Below are positions 52,930-61,998 of a stretch of 64,000 bases of DNA, in pieces. A model generated the notes under the pieces. The model saw nothing but the letters and a program-made list of their open reading frames with translations, was not told the origin of the DNA and searched no databases. The DNA is from Bacteroidota bacterium (GTDB lineage Bacteria; Bacteroidota; Bacteroidia; AKYH767-A; OLB10). The stretch lies in NCBI GenBank assembly GCA_016717725.1, contig JADKFA010000007.1:62001-126000 (forward strand), in the 5' to 3' direction. The position numbers and the translations under genes were made by a program. How positions within the stretch are numbered: position 1 is the stretch's first letter; each line of letters starts with the position of its first letter.

Positions 52930-54890
52930 GGCAATATTTCAATATCTACAATTTCAATTCTTCTTTCCATCGCAGCTTCTTTGCTATAGATTGATTTTCG
53001 AGTGTCTTTCAATTGGTCACTTACTGATTTGTCAGCATCATCTTCACCTTTTGGAAGAAAGACAATTTCTAACTTTTTGTCATTAATCCATTTCTTGAAA
53101 AGATCATCTTCCCACTTCTCCCAATAATTCTCAAGACTCCGAATTCTACGATTTGACAAAATTAAGTTATAACGCCGTTCTGCCAAAGGACTTGCACTCC
53201 CTAAAATGGTTATTTTTAACCGAGTGGGGCTGTTACTTAATAAATAGAATAATTGAGCTGTAAACTCTCTTAATTTGCTGAAATTCAGGGCAACAGAATC
53301 ATTAAAGAAGTTGATAATTACATTTCTTAGTGAATCATTCGGTTGTTGATTGGCATACTCATTCATTCGCAAAAGGTAATTTGTCGCTAAATGATCGTAC
53401 TCTTTATCCGTATTCGATCGGATACTTTTTGGATCAGGATAGTCATTGTCGAAGTATAATCGAATCGGAAAATTGAGCTTGATGGATGATATTTTAGCTT
53501 CTGTAGGAAGGTTTTCAAATAAGCTACTTGAATCTTTGAAAGCAATTATTGAATCATTTGTTTGGATGGAAGTAGTATGGATTGATGGTATGATAGGTTG
53601 AATTCGAAAAATATCGTAGCAACAAGAAGAACCATTAAGCTTTTCAGCAGGAGGGCGATTACTCACTAAAAAAGCCTGATGATTTTCACCATAACTGCGA
53701 GTATAGTATAAATCGTTGTAGCCACTATTATATGGCGGAGGTAAACATTGCGCAAAATTTTTCTCTATTGAAGTAAATCCAATTTGATACAAATCAAGTC
53801 CACCTAATCCTTCATTTTTCTCTGTTGAATAATACAAGCTATCAATTTCAATATCATAAAATGGCGACCACTCATCTTTTTCTGTATTCACTGTTTTTCC
53901 AAGATTGATGGGCGACTCATATTGATTTTGTGATTTGCGTTTACTCATCCAAATATCCATTCCACCCAATCCTCCTAATTTACTACTCGCAAAAAATAAT
54001 AAATAACCTTCTGATTTATTAGAGGTAATATTGGGTTGAGTGGATGTTCGTCCTGCAGGATTTATTTCCGATGATAATTTAACAGCTTCTTTCCATTTTC
54101 CATTTACAAATTCCGATTCATATAAAGCACAAATTAATTTTCCATTCTCGTCAAAAAGACATCTTGTAAAGACCATTATTTTTCCATCTGGACTGATGGA
54201 TGCATTCGCGTCATTAAATGCTGGCATGTTAATAGACTCGGGAAGAATTTTTGATTTTGCTCTTGAAGCTTCATCTGTTTTCATACTTGCAATTCGCGAA
54301 GTAGAAATTTTAACATTTTTTTCAACGAGTGTATAGCGTAGCGAAGAATAATATAATAGTGAATCGCCTAATGCTGCTGGTGCAAAATCGGAGTAGGCAG
54401 TGTTTACATCGCCTGATTCAGGATACACTTCTATCCATGCTTTTTTTGAAGCGAGTATTTCAGCATTCTTATAGTCGAGAAATAAATTATTCCAAGTGTT
54501 TTCTTGCGTAGCATCTATCTGTTTCAAGCTGTCAATACTTGTATATGCAGAGGAGAAGTCGCCCAATCGTTTTTGTAAATCAGCTTTTTCAATAAATGCT
54601 TTTACCTTAATTTCTTTTTCGGGTTGATGAGCTATACAGCGTTGAAACCAGGTTATGGAAGAGGCATAATTATGTAATAACTTTTCGGCACTTCCTATCT
54701 TAAAACAGAGTGAAGCATCTTCTTCATATTCTAATGCTAAGCGATAATTATTAATTCCACAAAATGGATCATTTCGTTGGATGCACTCATCACCAGCATT
54801 TATGTAAGCCATTTTGGATTGAGAATAGGCTATTTCATCCATCAATAGAAGGACAACCAATGAACCAATAAATAATATCAATGTCTTCAT
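52926..54890 (-). CDS. TPR/PD40/OmpA-like envelope protein of the T9SS cluster (PorE-like)
   Basis: 654 residues from the ATG at 54890, which shares its A with the upstream stop (TAATG). Signal peptide MKTLILFIGSLVVLLLMDEIAYS. A TPR region (about 30-150), then PD40 blades (FNDANASISPDGKIMVFTRCLFDENGK, TSTQPNITSNKSEGYLLFFASSKLGGLGGMDIWMS, DEWSPFYDIEIDSLYYSTEKNEGLGGLDLY), then a C-terminal OmpA-like part with LRLYFDND-type IRLYFDNDYPDPKS, LKITILGSASPLAERRYNLILSNRRIRSLENYW. OmpA-like domains bind peptidoglycan, so it may anchor the T9SS, as proposed for PorE. The match to PorE is by domain order only. Confidence 0.8.
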   Translation of the reverse strand: MKTLILFIGSLVVLLLMDEIAYSQSKMAYINAGDECIQRNDPFCGINNYRLALEYEEDASLCFKIGSAEKLLHNYASSITWFQRCIAHQPEKEIKVKAFIEKADLQKRLGDFSSAYTSIDSLKQIDATQENTWNNLFLDYKNAEILASKKAWIEVYPESGDVNTAYSDFAPAALGDSLLYYSSLRYTLVEKNVKISTSRIASMKTDEASRAKSKILPESINMPAFNDANASISPDGKIMVFTRCLFDENGKLICALYESEFVNGKWKEAVKLSSEINPAGRTSTQPNITSNKSEGYLLFFASSKLGGLGGMDIWMSKRKSQNQYESPINLGKTVNTEKDEWSPFYDIEIDSLYYSTEKNEGLGGLDLYQIGFTSIEKNFAQCLPPPYNSGYNDLYYTRSYGENHQAFLVSNRPPAEKLNGSSCCYDIFRIQPIIPSIHTTSIQTNDSIIAFKDSSSLFENLPTEAKISSIKLNFPIRLYFDNDYPDPKSIRSNTDKEYDHLATNYLLRMNEYANQQPNDSLRNVIINFFNDSVALNFSKLREFTAQLFYLLSNSPTRLKITILGSASPLAERRYNLILSNRRIRSLENYWEKWEDDLFKKWINDKKLEIVFLPKGEDDADKSVSDQLKDTRKSIYSKEAAMERRIEIVDIEILP

Positions 54891-55903
54891 TAGTACACAG
54901 GGCAAATTATATGTTTTTGAGGACGAGCTTTGATATTTTTTGTGAGATAGACCAAGCTAAATTCAGGTCCGCCTCTGCCATTGTTCACGGTTTTGAGTGA
55001 TGAAGTAGTTACATCATAGGAGAACCCAATTCTAAATTTATTCCAGTACACTGCTACAAAAGGAATGAGTGCATCGTCCCATCGATCATTGAGTCCAATA
55101 CCAAACGAATAATTTTTTCGAGGTTCTTGCATCAAATCAATTTTAAATTCAGCACCAAAATTTAGCGCACGATATTCTTGCTGCATCATAAATACTGCAG
55201 ACGGTAAAAGAGTTAAATTGGAATTTAATTTAAAGGTGGGTGTAGAATGTATTTGCCATAAAACAGGTCTGCGTACTTTTTCTGAATAAAAACTTTGGTT
55301 GGGTCTATTGATATGTGTTGAAGAAAATCCAAGATCCCACGAGTAATTATCTTTGATCATTTCCCAACCTAAGCCTAACCCTATATCCATCCACATTACT
55401 TTTTCACCCGCACTATTTTCTCCAGTAGGAGCAAGTGGATCCCATACGTCACCGTTGAATTGGTTATCGAATGTTAGTTTGCTAAAATCAACACTGCGTT
55501 GACTTCCCCCAAGCATAATTCCTGCTCTTAAAAAATGGATGGAATCATTGTTGATGGGTTTATTGAAAGATGTAAAAAGTCGAATGTCCAACGTGCGAAG
55601 TTGTCCATCGCCAGCATCATCATGATTGATGAGTATACCCGCACCTAATCCTTTGAGTCGTTCGTTAAGCATGGTTAACTTTAGATCTCCACCTATGGAA
55701 ATTGTTTTATAGGGTACGGTTACAGAATTCCATTGTCGACGTAACATTCCATTTAAACGTAAATCAGCAGGGAAATTTCCAGCATTTGAAGGATTCAAGT
55801 TTAACGCCGATTGAGGAAACTGAGAAAAATGTATATCCTGTCCATTCATCTCTAAAGAAGATAAGAATAAAATGACAACGGATATGTAAATATTTTTTTT
55901 CAC
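54890..55903 (-). CDS. PorP/SprF family outer-membrane protein
   Basis: 337 residues. Signal peptide (MKKNIYISVVILFLSSLEMNGQ) then the family start DIHFSQFPQSALNLNPSNAGNFPADLRLNGMLRRQWNSVTVPYKTISIGGD. Alternating beta strands follow to FRIGFSYDVTTSSLKTVNNGRGGPEFSLVYL, a typical PorP/SprF barrel end. These proteins anchor or help deliver CHU_C-type cargo at the cell surface. The start is GTG, directly after the upstream stop with no gap. It sits between two CHU_C proteins, its probable partners. Confidence 0.93.
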   Translation of the reverse strand: MKKNIYISVVILFLSSLEMNGQDIHFSQFPQSALNLNPSNAGNFPADLRLNGMLRRQWNSVTVPYKTISIGGDLKLTMLNERLKGLGAGILINHDDAGDGQLRTLDIRLFTSFNKPINNDSIHFLRAGIMLGGSQRSVDFSKLTFDNQFNGDVWDPLAPTGENSAGEKVMWMDIGLGLGWEMIKDNYSWDLGFSSTHINRPNQSFYSEKVRRPVLWQIHSTPTFKLNSNLTLLPSAVFMMQQEYRALNFGAEFKIDLMQEPRKNYSFGIGLNDRWDDALIPFVAVYWNKFRIGFSYDVTTSSLKTVNNGRGGPEFSLVYLTKNIKARPQKHIICPVY

Positions 55904-58282
55904 TTAGCGTATCAAGGTTATATTTCCTTTTTTTCTAAATTCTGCTTTGTTATAACAGGTAGCCTCTACGTAATAAACATAAACATCAGGTGCAAGTAGT
56001 TTTCCTTGGAAGGAGCCATCCCATCCTAATAACGTGCTATTTGTTTCAAATACTTTTTCACCCCAACGGTCGTATATCGCTAAATATACTTTTTCGATGG
56101 TGTTTCCTCTCACAAATAAAATATCATTTTGATGATCGCTATTTGGTGAAAACGCAGAAGGGATAAATATTTCAGGTTCGTCACAAAGCACTTCAATCAC
56201 TTGTATCGTGATGGTGTCTTCAGCTGTACAACCGTTGGCATCGGTAGCAATCACCGTGTAGGTAGTTGTAGAGGGAGGAGTAGCAATGGGATGTTGGATA
56301 TTATCATCATTCAATGAATTGGAAGGTGTCCATTGAAATTGTAATCCTCCCGCTTGAATAATTCCATGGATGGATGTTGACTGACCTTGATAGAGCAGTG
56401 TGGTATCGGCGGTTGCATCTACTGTAGGAAAAGAATCTACATAAATTACAATTACTTGGTCTTGTATAGTGCAACCCAATTGATCAGTAACGACTACTGA
56501 AAAGGTATCTGGACATAATCCAGTTGCAGTAACCGAAAGTTGGTTTTGCGGATCATTCCAAGTATATGAATAATTTCCGTTTCCTCCAGCAACAATAGCT
56601 GTAGCTTGTCCAGCACAAATTCCACCACAATAATCAGGGAGAGAATTGATGGAAACAGATAATGGTAAAGGTTGATTAATTTGTACAACAGTATTTATTG
56701 TACATCCGCGGCTATCCGTTACCGTTACTGAGTAATTTCCAATGCAGAGGCTATCCGCAGCATTCGTAGTTTGTAAAAGTGGATCATTCCATTGATAAGA
56801 GTAGGGAGGCCATCCATTCACAGGATTTGCAGTCGCCACTCCATTACATTCTCCATTGCATCGAACAGCTTGATTATTTATAGTTGTATTCAAAGCAGGG
56901 AAAATGGTAATTGGATTTGTGATGGTATCAATGCAACCTCTTGTTGAGGTGGCAATGAGTGAAACCACATAATTCCCTGCCGTGGTATATTGATGTGTGG
57001 GATCCGTATTGGTAGCCGTTCCACCATCTCCAAAATTCCAGTTCCATAGTGTACTAACACCGCTCATGCTATTGGATGTATCATTGAAAGAAATTGTATT
57101 TGAACAGGTGTCCATGGTAAAAGTAAAGGATGGTGTGTAATCAGGTAAGATGGTTACGGTTCCAGTAGTAGTATCCGTGCAGGTAGGATCCAAATTGGAG
57201 TAAGCAATTAAAGTAACTGTGTACACTCCTGTATCAGGATAAACGAAAGTAGGAGAGAAGGCATTGGAAGTATCATTTGTGCTTGTTGTTAATCCAAAAT
57301 CCCAATGATAAGTACCTGCATTAAAACTAAAATTTTGAAAGGTAACCGAATTACTTCCGCACCTGATTAACGGATTTTGTATGGCAGCAACCACCAAAGT
57401 TGGACAAGGAACTACGTTGAGTTGAAAATCTCTTCGTGTATATCCAACCAATATTCCATTTCTAAATTCCTTCGCTCTCACACCCACCACAAATTGCCCC
57501 AACGTAGAGGGAAAGGCAGTGAGTAAACCAGTAGCCGCATCAATGGAGAATGGGGGTGTCCCACCAAGCATATCGTTTTGAGAGTAGGGAAAAGCAAAAG
57601 TGACATTTGGATAGGGTGGTCCTGCAGGTGGTTGTGGCATTGGATCAAGAGGAGTTGCTCCATCAAAGGGGGTTACTAATTCATATAAGATGGAATCTCC
57701 TTCAAAATCGAAAGCTGAATGATCGAAAATAAATTGTGTTCCTGCGCAAATAAAAGGAGGAGGCCAATTATTGAAGACTGGATTACTGTTTTGAGAAAAT
57801 GTATTGGTGCCAGCAATCCATGCTTCATAGGTTGCACCAACTGCATTTGGAGTAACAATATTCAAGATGGTCATGTTGCGGCAACAACGTTGATACGATA
57901 AAATGTAACCTCCGCTAGAAGGAGGTAGTATCATCGTATCTGTATATGTGGTTACCTCATAACAAACATCTAAAGGAGGAAGAAAACAAGGGGAGTTGAT
58001 AGTAGGAGGGACCGTATCGAGCGAAGTGAAAGTGAAAAGTTTGTGACGAATAAAAAGATTAGTCAACGCATCAAAGACGCCAACAGAAGCCGGATTATCA
58101 AATGGAGGAACCCCGTTGTAGCAATCACGGTATACCGTTAAATTGATTTGGTAAACATTATTTCCAAGGTATTTGTAATTCAACTCTCCACCCACAATAT
58201 GTGTAGCTGTACTCTGAAATGGGAGTGCAAATCCTGTGATAAACAGAACTAAAAATATTTTCAGAAACCGCTTCAGAAACAT
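55904..58282 (-). CDS. Large secreted PKD-repeat protein with CHU_C domain
   Basis: 792 residues. Signal peptide (FLKIFLVLFITGFALPFQSTA), then THIVGGELNYKYLGNNVYQINLTVYRDCYNG, the start of many Bacteroidota gliding proteins. Two PKD domains (FNAGTYHWDFGLTTST..., LWNWNFGDGGTATNTDPTHQYTTAGNYVVSLIA) are followed by two SprB-like repeats (RCNGECNGVATANPVNGWPPYSYQWNDP and CGGICAGQATAIVAGGNGNYSYTWNDP), then a further Ig-like unit and CHU_C (EIFIPSAFSPNSDHQNDILFVRG...GWDGSFQGKLLAPDVYVYYVEA). SprB repeats are known from the gliding adhesin SprB. Likely a surface adhesin exported through T9SS. It is the first gene of its cluster. Confidence 0.92.
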   Translation of the reverse strand: MFLKRFLKIFLVLFITGFALPFQSTATHIVGGELNYKYLGNNVYQINLTVYRDCYNGVPPFDNPASVGVFDALTNLFIRHKLFTFTSLDTVPPTINSPCFLPPLDVCYEVTTYTDTMILPPSSGGYILSYQRCCRNMTILNIVTPNAVGATYEAWIAGTNTFSQNSNPVFNNWPPPFICAGTQFIFDHSAFDFEGDSILYELVTPFDGATPLDPMPQPPAGPPYPNVTFAFPYSQNDMLGGTPPFSIDAATGLLTAFPSTLGQFVVGVRAKEFRNGILVGYTRRDFQLNVVPCPTLVVAAIQNPLIRCGSNSVTFQNFSFNAGTYHWDFGLTTSTNDTSNAFSPTFVYPDTGVYTVTLIAYSNLDPTCTDTTTGTVTILPDYTPSFTFTMDTCSNTISFNDTSNSMSGVSTLWNWNFGDGGTATNTDPTHQYTTAGNYVVSLIATSTRGCIDTITNPITIFPALNTTINNQAVRCNGECNGVATANPVNGWPPYSYQWNDPLLQTTNAADSLCIGNYSVTVTDSRGCTINTVVQINQPLPLSVSINSLPDYCGGICAGQATAIVAGGNGNYSYTWNDPQNQLSVTATGLCPDTFSVVVTDQLGCTIQDQVIVIYVDSFPTVDATADTTLLYQGQSTSIHGIIQAGGLQFQWTPSNSLNDDNIQHPIATPPSTTTYTVIATDANGCTAEDTITIQVIEVLCDEPEIFIPSAFSPNSDHQNDILFVRGNTIEKVYLAIYDRWGEKVFETNSTLLGWDGSFQGKLLAPDVYVYYVEATCYNKAEFRKKGNITLIR

Positions 58283-58352
58283 TACTCAATATTAAGGAAA
58301 ATCAGCCTTTATATCTGGACTTTTCTGTAAAAATATTTCAACAAGGAAAAGT

Positions 58353-58967
58353 TTATTTTACTTTCACTGATAATACCTTTTCCTCCTCTAACCAAGCTTC
58401 CAAATGATCCCCTTTTTTCACGGGTCCAACCCCAGCGGGTGTACCTGTGTAGATCAAATCCCCAATTTTTAGAGTGAAATAAGAGGAAACAAAGGCTATG
58501 ATTTTATCCACACTAAAGATCATATTTGCTGAATGACCATCTTGTTTAATCTCTCCATTTAATTTCATCTGGAAATGAAGATCTTGAATTGATTTTTGCA
58601 TGGATTCAAGTACAATGAATTTCCCCAGCGGAGCCGAACCGTCAAATCCCTTAGCCAATTCCCAAGGAAGTCCTTTCGTTTTTAATTGACTTTGTAAATC
58701 ACGTGCTGTAAAGTCAATTCCTAAGGTGATTTCTTTATAATAACGATGGGCAAACTTCTCGTCAATATGCTTCCCGAGTTTACAAATTTTTACTACTAAC
58801 TCAGTTTCATAATGAACATCATTTGAAAAAGAGGGATAAAAGAAAGGTTGCTTATTCGGAATTAAGGCAGTTTCTGGTTTTAAAAAGATGACTGGACTTT
58901 CCTCCACAGCGTTGTTTAATTCCTTGGCATGAGCCTCATAGTTTCGACCTACACAAATTATTTTCAT
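58353..58967 (-). CDS. Fumarylacetoacetate hydrolase family protein
   Basis: 204 residues from the ATG at 58967; the frame runs to 59036 inside the glycosyltransferase gene. Family motifs: MKIICVGRNYEAHAKELNN, PVIFLKPETALI, VHYETELVVKICK with the metal-binding Glu pair, ITLGIDFTARDLQSQLKTKGLPWELAKGFDGSAPLG and IGDLIYTGTPAGVGPVKKGDHLEA. Small single-domain FAH proteins include acylpyruvate hydrolases and oxaloacetate decarboxylases; the substrate cannot be told. It begins 8 bp after the glycosyltransferase stop. Confidence 0.9.
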   Translation of the reverse strand: MKIICVGRNYEAHAKELNNAVEESPVIFLKPETALIPNKQPFFYPSFSNDVHYETELVVKICKLGKHIDEKFAHRYYKEITLGIDFTARDLQSQLKTKGLPWELAKGFDGSAPLGKFIVLESMQKSIQDLHFQMKLNGEIKQDGHSANMIFSVDKIIAFVSSYFTLKIGDLIYTGTPAGVGPVKKGDHLEAWLEEEKVLSVKVK

Positions 58968-58974
58968 GGCTGAA

Positions 58975-60006
58975 TTAACTGAAGTTGTTAGATGGTAAAT
59001 CCTTAAAATGTTTTTTCTTATGAATAAAAAATTCATAAACTATACTCTTCATATAAATGCCACGAGAAGGATGTTTTAATACTTGGTGCTGTTGTTTTCT
59101 GCGTTTTGAGAAATTAGTTAAGACATAGCGATAAAAAGAAAGGTGAGATTTTAATACAGCAGCCGTATCTTTGAAATCACCATCAATAAAAAATTTTAAA
59201 CCAGCTAAGCCATCTAAAAAAAGACGGGTTGGAATAAGCCATATAAGTTGATGTCCGGGTAGATTTTTAAAAAGCATGAATAAATTATTTCTAAAATTGA
59301 AATAGGTTTTTCTTGGATTGCTTTTCGATAAGGTTCCTCCACCTACATGGTATACTTGACTTTCGGGTACTACATATATTTCTTTTCCTGTTTGTTGAAT
59401 CCTCCAACATAAATCAATTTCTTCCATGTGTGCAAAGAAGTCATCATCAAATCCTCCATGCTCATGAAACACCTTTGAGCGAATAAATAAACAAGCTCCG
59501 GTAGCCCAGAAAATTCGTTGAATACTATCGTATTGTCCTAAATCTTCTTCTAAGCAATTTAAAATTCTACCTCGACAAAAGGGGTAACCTAAGTAGTCAA
59601 TGTAGCCTCCTGCAGCCCCGGCATGTTCAAATAAATTTCGCTCTTGATAAGATTTGATTTTGGGTTGACAGGCTGCAGCATCAGGATGATTGTCCATAAA
59701 AGTAACCAATGGTTCCAACCAGTTTTGGGTAACTTCTACATCTGAATTCAATAATACATAATACTCTTCTTTTATTCCTTGTAAGCCACGATTATAACCA
59801 CCTGTAAAGCCATAGTTTTTGTCGAGTAGTACAATATCAATTTCAGGAAACGATTCGGATAGAAATGAAATTGAATCGTCGGATGAAGCATTATCAATGA
59901 TCACAATTCTTGAAAGTGAATGACTATATCGAATTACCTCTGGAAGGAATTTTTTCAAAAATTCTTTTCCGTTCCAGTTGAGTATGACAATTGCAATTTT
60001 TTTCAC
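58975..60006 (-). CDS. Glycosyltransferase family 2
   Basis: 343 residues, GTG start. GT-A fold features: AIVILNWNGKEFLKKFLPEVI, VIIDNASSDDS, GFTGGYNRGLQGIKEEYYVLLNSDVEV with the metal-binding DxD-like SDVE (residues about 88-92), then RIFWATGACLFIRSKVFHEHGGFDDDFFAHMEEIDLCWRIQQTGKEI, with ED-type catalytic region EEIDLCWR. This matches rhamnosyltransferase-like GT2 proteins. C-terminal basic helices (RKQQHQVLKHPSRG) may touch the membrane. Acceptor unknown; it is upstream of and close to the FAH-family gene. Confidence 0.9.
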   Translation of the reverse strand: MKKIAIVILNWNGKEFLKKFLPEVIRYSHSLSRIVIIDNASSDDSISFLSESFPEIDIVLLDKNYGFTGGYNRGLQGIKEEYYVLLNSDVEVTQNWLEPLVTFMDNHPDAAACQPKIKSYQERNLFEHAGAAGGYIDYLGYPFCRGRILNCLEEDLGQYDSIQRIFWATGACLFIRSKVFHEHGGFDDDFFAHMEEIDLCWRIQQTGKEIYVVPESQVYHVGGGTLSKSNPRKTYFNFRNNLFMLFKNLPGHQLIWLIPTRLFLDGLAGLKFFIDGDFKDTAAVLKSHLSFYRYVLTNFSKRRKQQHQVLKHPSRGIYMKSIVYEFFIHKKKHFKDLPSNNFS

Positions 60007-60024
60007 AGGCTACTTTAAAATACA

Positions 60025-60047
60025 CAGAGCCGGAATTACCGGCTCTG
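60025..60047. terminator. Stem-loop between GWxTD and glycosyltransferase genes
   Basis: Nine-bp arms cagagccgg (60025-60033) and ccggctctg (60039-60047) with a 5-nt loop. The following U tract on the minus strand is weak (TGTATTTT), so it may attenuate rather than stop transcription into the glycosyltransferase gene. Confidence 0.5.
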
Positions 60048-60076
60048 CAAAAATATCATAATTAATGGGATTAGTC

Positions 60077-61552
60077 CTATCTCGGATTTTGAAATATCTG
60101 TTCAAAATTATTCCCATAGGTATTTCTTGCTTTGGTTTTGTCAAAATCGTTCATGGTTTCAGTTCTTTTCTTTAAAATAACCATCCATTGTGATTCAAAA
60201 ACTTCTCCTTTTGCATCGCTATGTAGGAGCGAAAAATCATGTCCTCCAATTTCTGGACAATAGAATACAAATTTACGATTGCTTTGGTTTTTTAATGTGT
60301 AATAATGCCATACTTCATAAGGGTATGTACTTGGTTCATTATAAGCTTTCGAAATTTGATTCGGAGCGCCGTAAACAAGATAAACTCTGCCTCTTTCGGT
60401 CATATATCCTTTCTTTTTACCGATGGTGTAACTGGCATTTACTAGATCCACTTCTTTCTTGTAATTCAACCAGGCAAGTTGTGGATTTTGTGCATTTCGC
60501 TTCTGCCAGAAATCATAAAAATATTGTTGCATAAGCTTGGTGTCGGCCATCTCCAATTGATTTAAAGCAAAAGTGTTTTCATTCGGACTACTAATTGGCC
60601 ATAGACATCGAATGTATTCAGCCAGCGTATCGCGCTGAGAGATTTCTGCAGCGAAAGTTGTCGATACATCCAACTTCATGTAATTTAAATCACCTGCATC
60701 TTGAGCCAATGTTAGTGGACGACTTCTTTGAAAAAAGCATTCTTTTGATGCTAATAAATTATTTTCCTTGTCACGAATACTAACTACAAGATTATAATTT
60801 CCAGAAGGTAAATCTGTAATGTCGAATTCGGTTAATAATATCCCTGCATCCTTCGGACTTTGTTTTGAAAAATTTGAATTCGCATCAACAATTCGATGGC
60901 TTTCAAAGTTTACAATTTGATAAGTAAGTAGAAAATCAGTTGTGCCTAAAACTGATTTTGTATGATAATATTCACAATAAAATTTTAATGAATTTTGGTT
61001 AGCTCCATAAAAATTATCAACGTAGGGTACAATATCATATCCATTTTTTGACAAAGGGCTTTCTTTATCCGATACTGTATACGAGTTGATCAATTCGATA
61101 TCCGAAATACTGATCACATTCGTGTAGTAATTAACGATCACATTTTGTCGAACCAAATAGGGTTTTGTTCCTGGAGCATTGTTATCTCTTATTTTTAACT
61201 CCATCGTATAAGTACCATTGGGTAACGAAATACGGTGTAAATCAGTGAAATTACTCACTGCGTTAAGTGTATCCGCAGTTTGTGGACTTAAAAGATTGAA
61301 TTTATCAAAATAACGGATACTATCTCCTTGAATAAAAAGGATACTAGCTTCAATAGAAGCTTGATAAAGAGCATCTCCATTCTTCTTATAATGAACAGAA
61401 TGGCCGTCAACAGCTAAATAAGTTTCAATATATGGACCGTTTTGTGGTGCTAAAAAAGTTGTATAAGAAAAATTTGCTTGAAGATTCTTAGCTTCAAGAG
61501 AATACATACTTAATAAGCAAGAGCAGATCAGAAGTAAGGTTGACTTTTTCAT
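60077..61552 (-). CDS. GWxTD domain-containing exported protein
   Basis: 491 residues. Signal peptide (MKKSTLLLICSCLLSMYSLEA). The first 280 residues are beta-rich (Ig-like: LPNGTYTMELKIRDNN, LPSGNYNLVVSIRDKENNLLASKECFFQRS). The last part carries the GWxTD-type region: YFYDFWQKRNAQNPQLAWLNYKKEVDLVNASYTIGKKKGYMTERGRVYLVYGAPNQI, then YPYEVWHYYTLKNQSNRKFVFY. The classic GW motif is not literal here. From memory, the domain is common in Bacteroidota exported proteins of unknown role. It has a TACCTTTG promoter box 18 bases upstream of its start. Confidence 0.85.
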   Translation of the reverse strand: MKKSTLLLICSCLLSMYSLEAKNLQANFSYTTFLAPQNGPYIETYLAVDGHSVHYKKNGDALYQASIEASILFIQGDSIRYFDKFNLLSPQTADTLNAVSNFTDLHRISLPNGTYTMELKIRDNNAPGTKPYLVRQNVIVNYYTNVISISDIELINSYTVSDKESPLSKNGYDIVPYVDNFYGANQNSLKFYCEYYHTKSVLGTTDFLLTYQIVNFESHRIVDANSNFSKQSPKDAGILLTEFDITDLPSGNYNLVVSIRDKENNLLASKECFFQRSRPLTLAQDAGDLNYMKLDVSTTFAAEISQRDTLAEYIRCLWPISSPNENTFALNQLEMADTKLMQQYFYDFWQKRNAQNPQLAWLNYKKEVDLVNASYTIGKKKGYMTERGRVYLVYGAPNQISKAYNEPSTYPYEVWHYYTLKNQSNRKFVFYCPEIGGHDFSLLHSDAKGEVFESQWMVILKKRTETMNDFDKTKARNTYGNNFEQIFQNPR

Positions 61553-61569
61553 GAACTTAGGTTTGAGAT

Positions 61570-61577
61570 CAAAGGTA
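61570..61577 (-). promoter_or_regulatory. -7 element for the GWxTD gene
   Basis: On the minus strand TACCTTTG, an exact match to TAnnTTTG, 18 bases before the ATG at 61552. The rest of the gap to the tRNA (61578-61861) is AT-rich with no gene. Confidence 0.55.
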
Positions 61578-61861
61578 TTTAATTAATCTATTGATGTTGT
61601 CATGTTTTCGTCACATCAAATCGATAAAATAATCACCTAAAGGTATTAATGTTGTGAATTGGGTCAATAGGTGAGAAAGTAATCGCTGATAATGTCAATG
61701 TGTACATGCTTTGCTAACATGTTAGTGATTAATATTTAAGAGTAGTTTGCGCATAGTAAACAAGTTGTTGTCGAGATTGTAAATCACTGAATAATCAGCA
61801 TTCTGCAAGAATTTTTATTTTTTCTAAAATTGGTAATATAAAATCATATAATTTCGCACCC

Positions 61862-61946
61862 GGAGAGTTGGCAGAGCGGTCGATTGCGGCAGTCTTGAAA
61901 ACTGTTGAAGGTAACACTTCCTGGGGTTCGAATCCCTAACTCTCCG
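61862..61946 (+). tRNA. tRNA-Ser (anticodon UGA)
   Basis: 85 nt. The acceptor stem pairs GGAGAGT (61862-61868) with ACTCTCC (61939-61945), with discriminator G at 61946. The anticodon loop CTTGAAA (61894-61900) gives anticodon TGA (61896-61898). There is a long variable arm (TTGAAGGTAACACTTC), as expected for a class II tRNA, and the T loop GGTTCGAAT. CCA is not encoded. A strong terminator follows. Confidence 0.97.
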
Positions 61947-61958
61947 CAATGATTTCTT

Positions 61959-61992
61959 AATCGCCTCGTTGCTAACGCAACGAGGCGATTTT
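61959..61992 (+). terminator. Intrinsic terminator after tRNA-Ser
   Basis: Perfect 14-bp arms (61959-61972: aatcgcctcgttgc; 61977-61990: gcaacgaggcgatt), a TAAC loop and then TTTCATTTT. The left side also pairs with ggcgattaagaaatc in the first unit of the tandem array just after it. Confidence 0.88.
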
Positions 61993-61998
61993 CATTTT

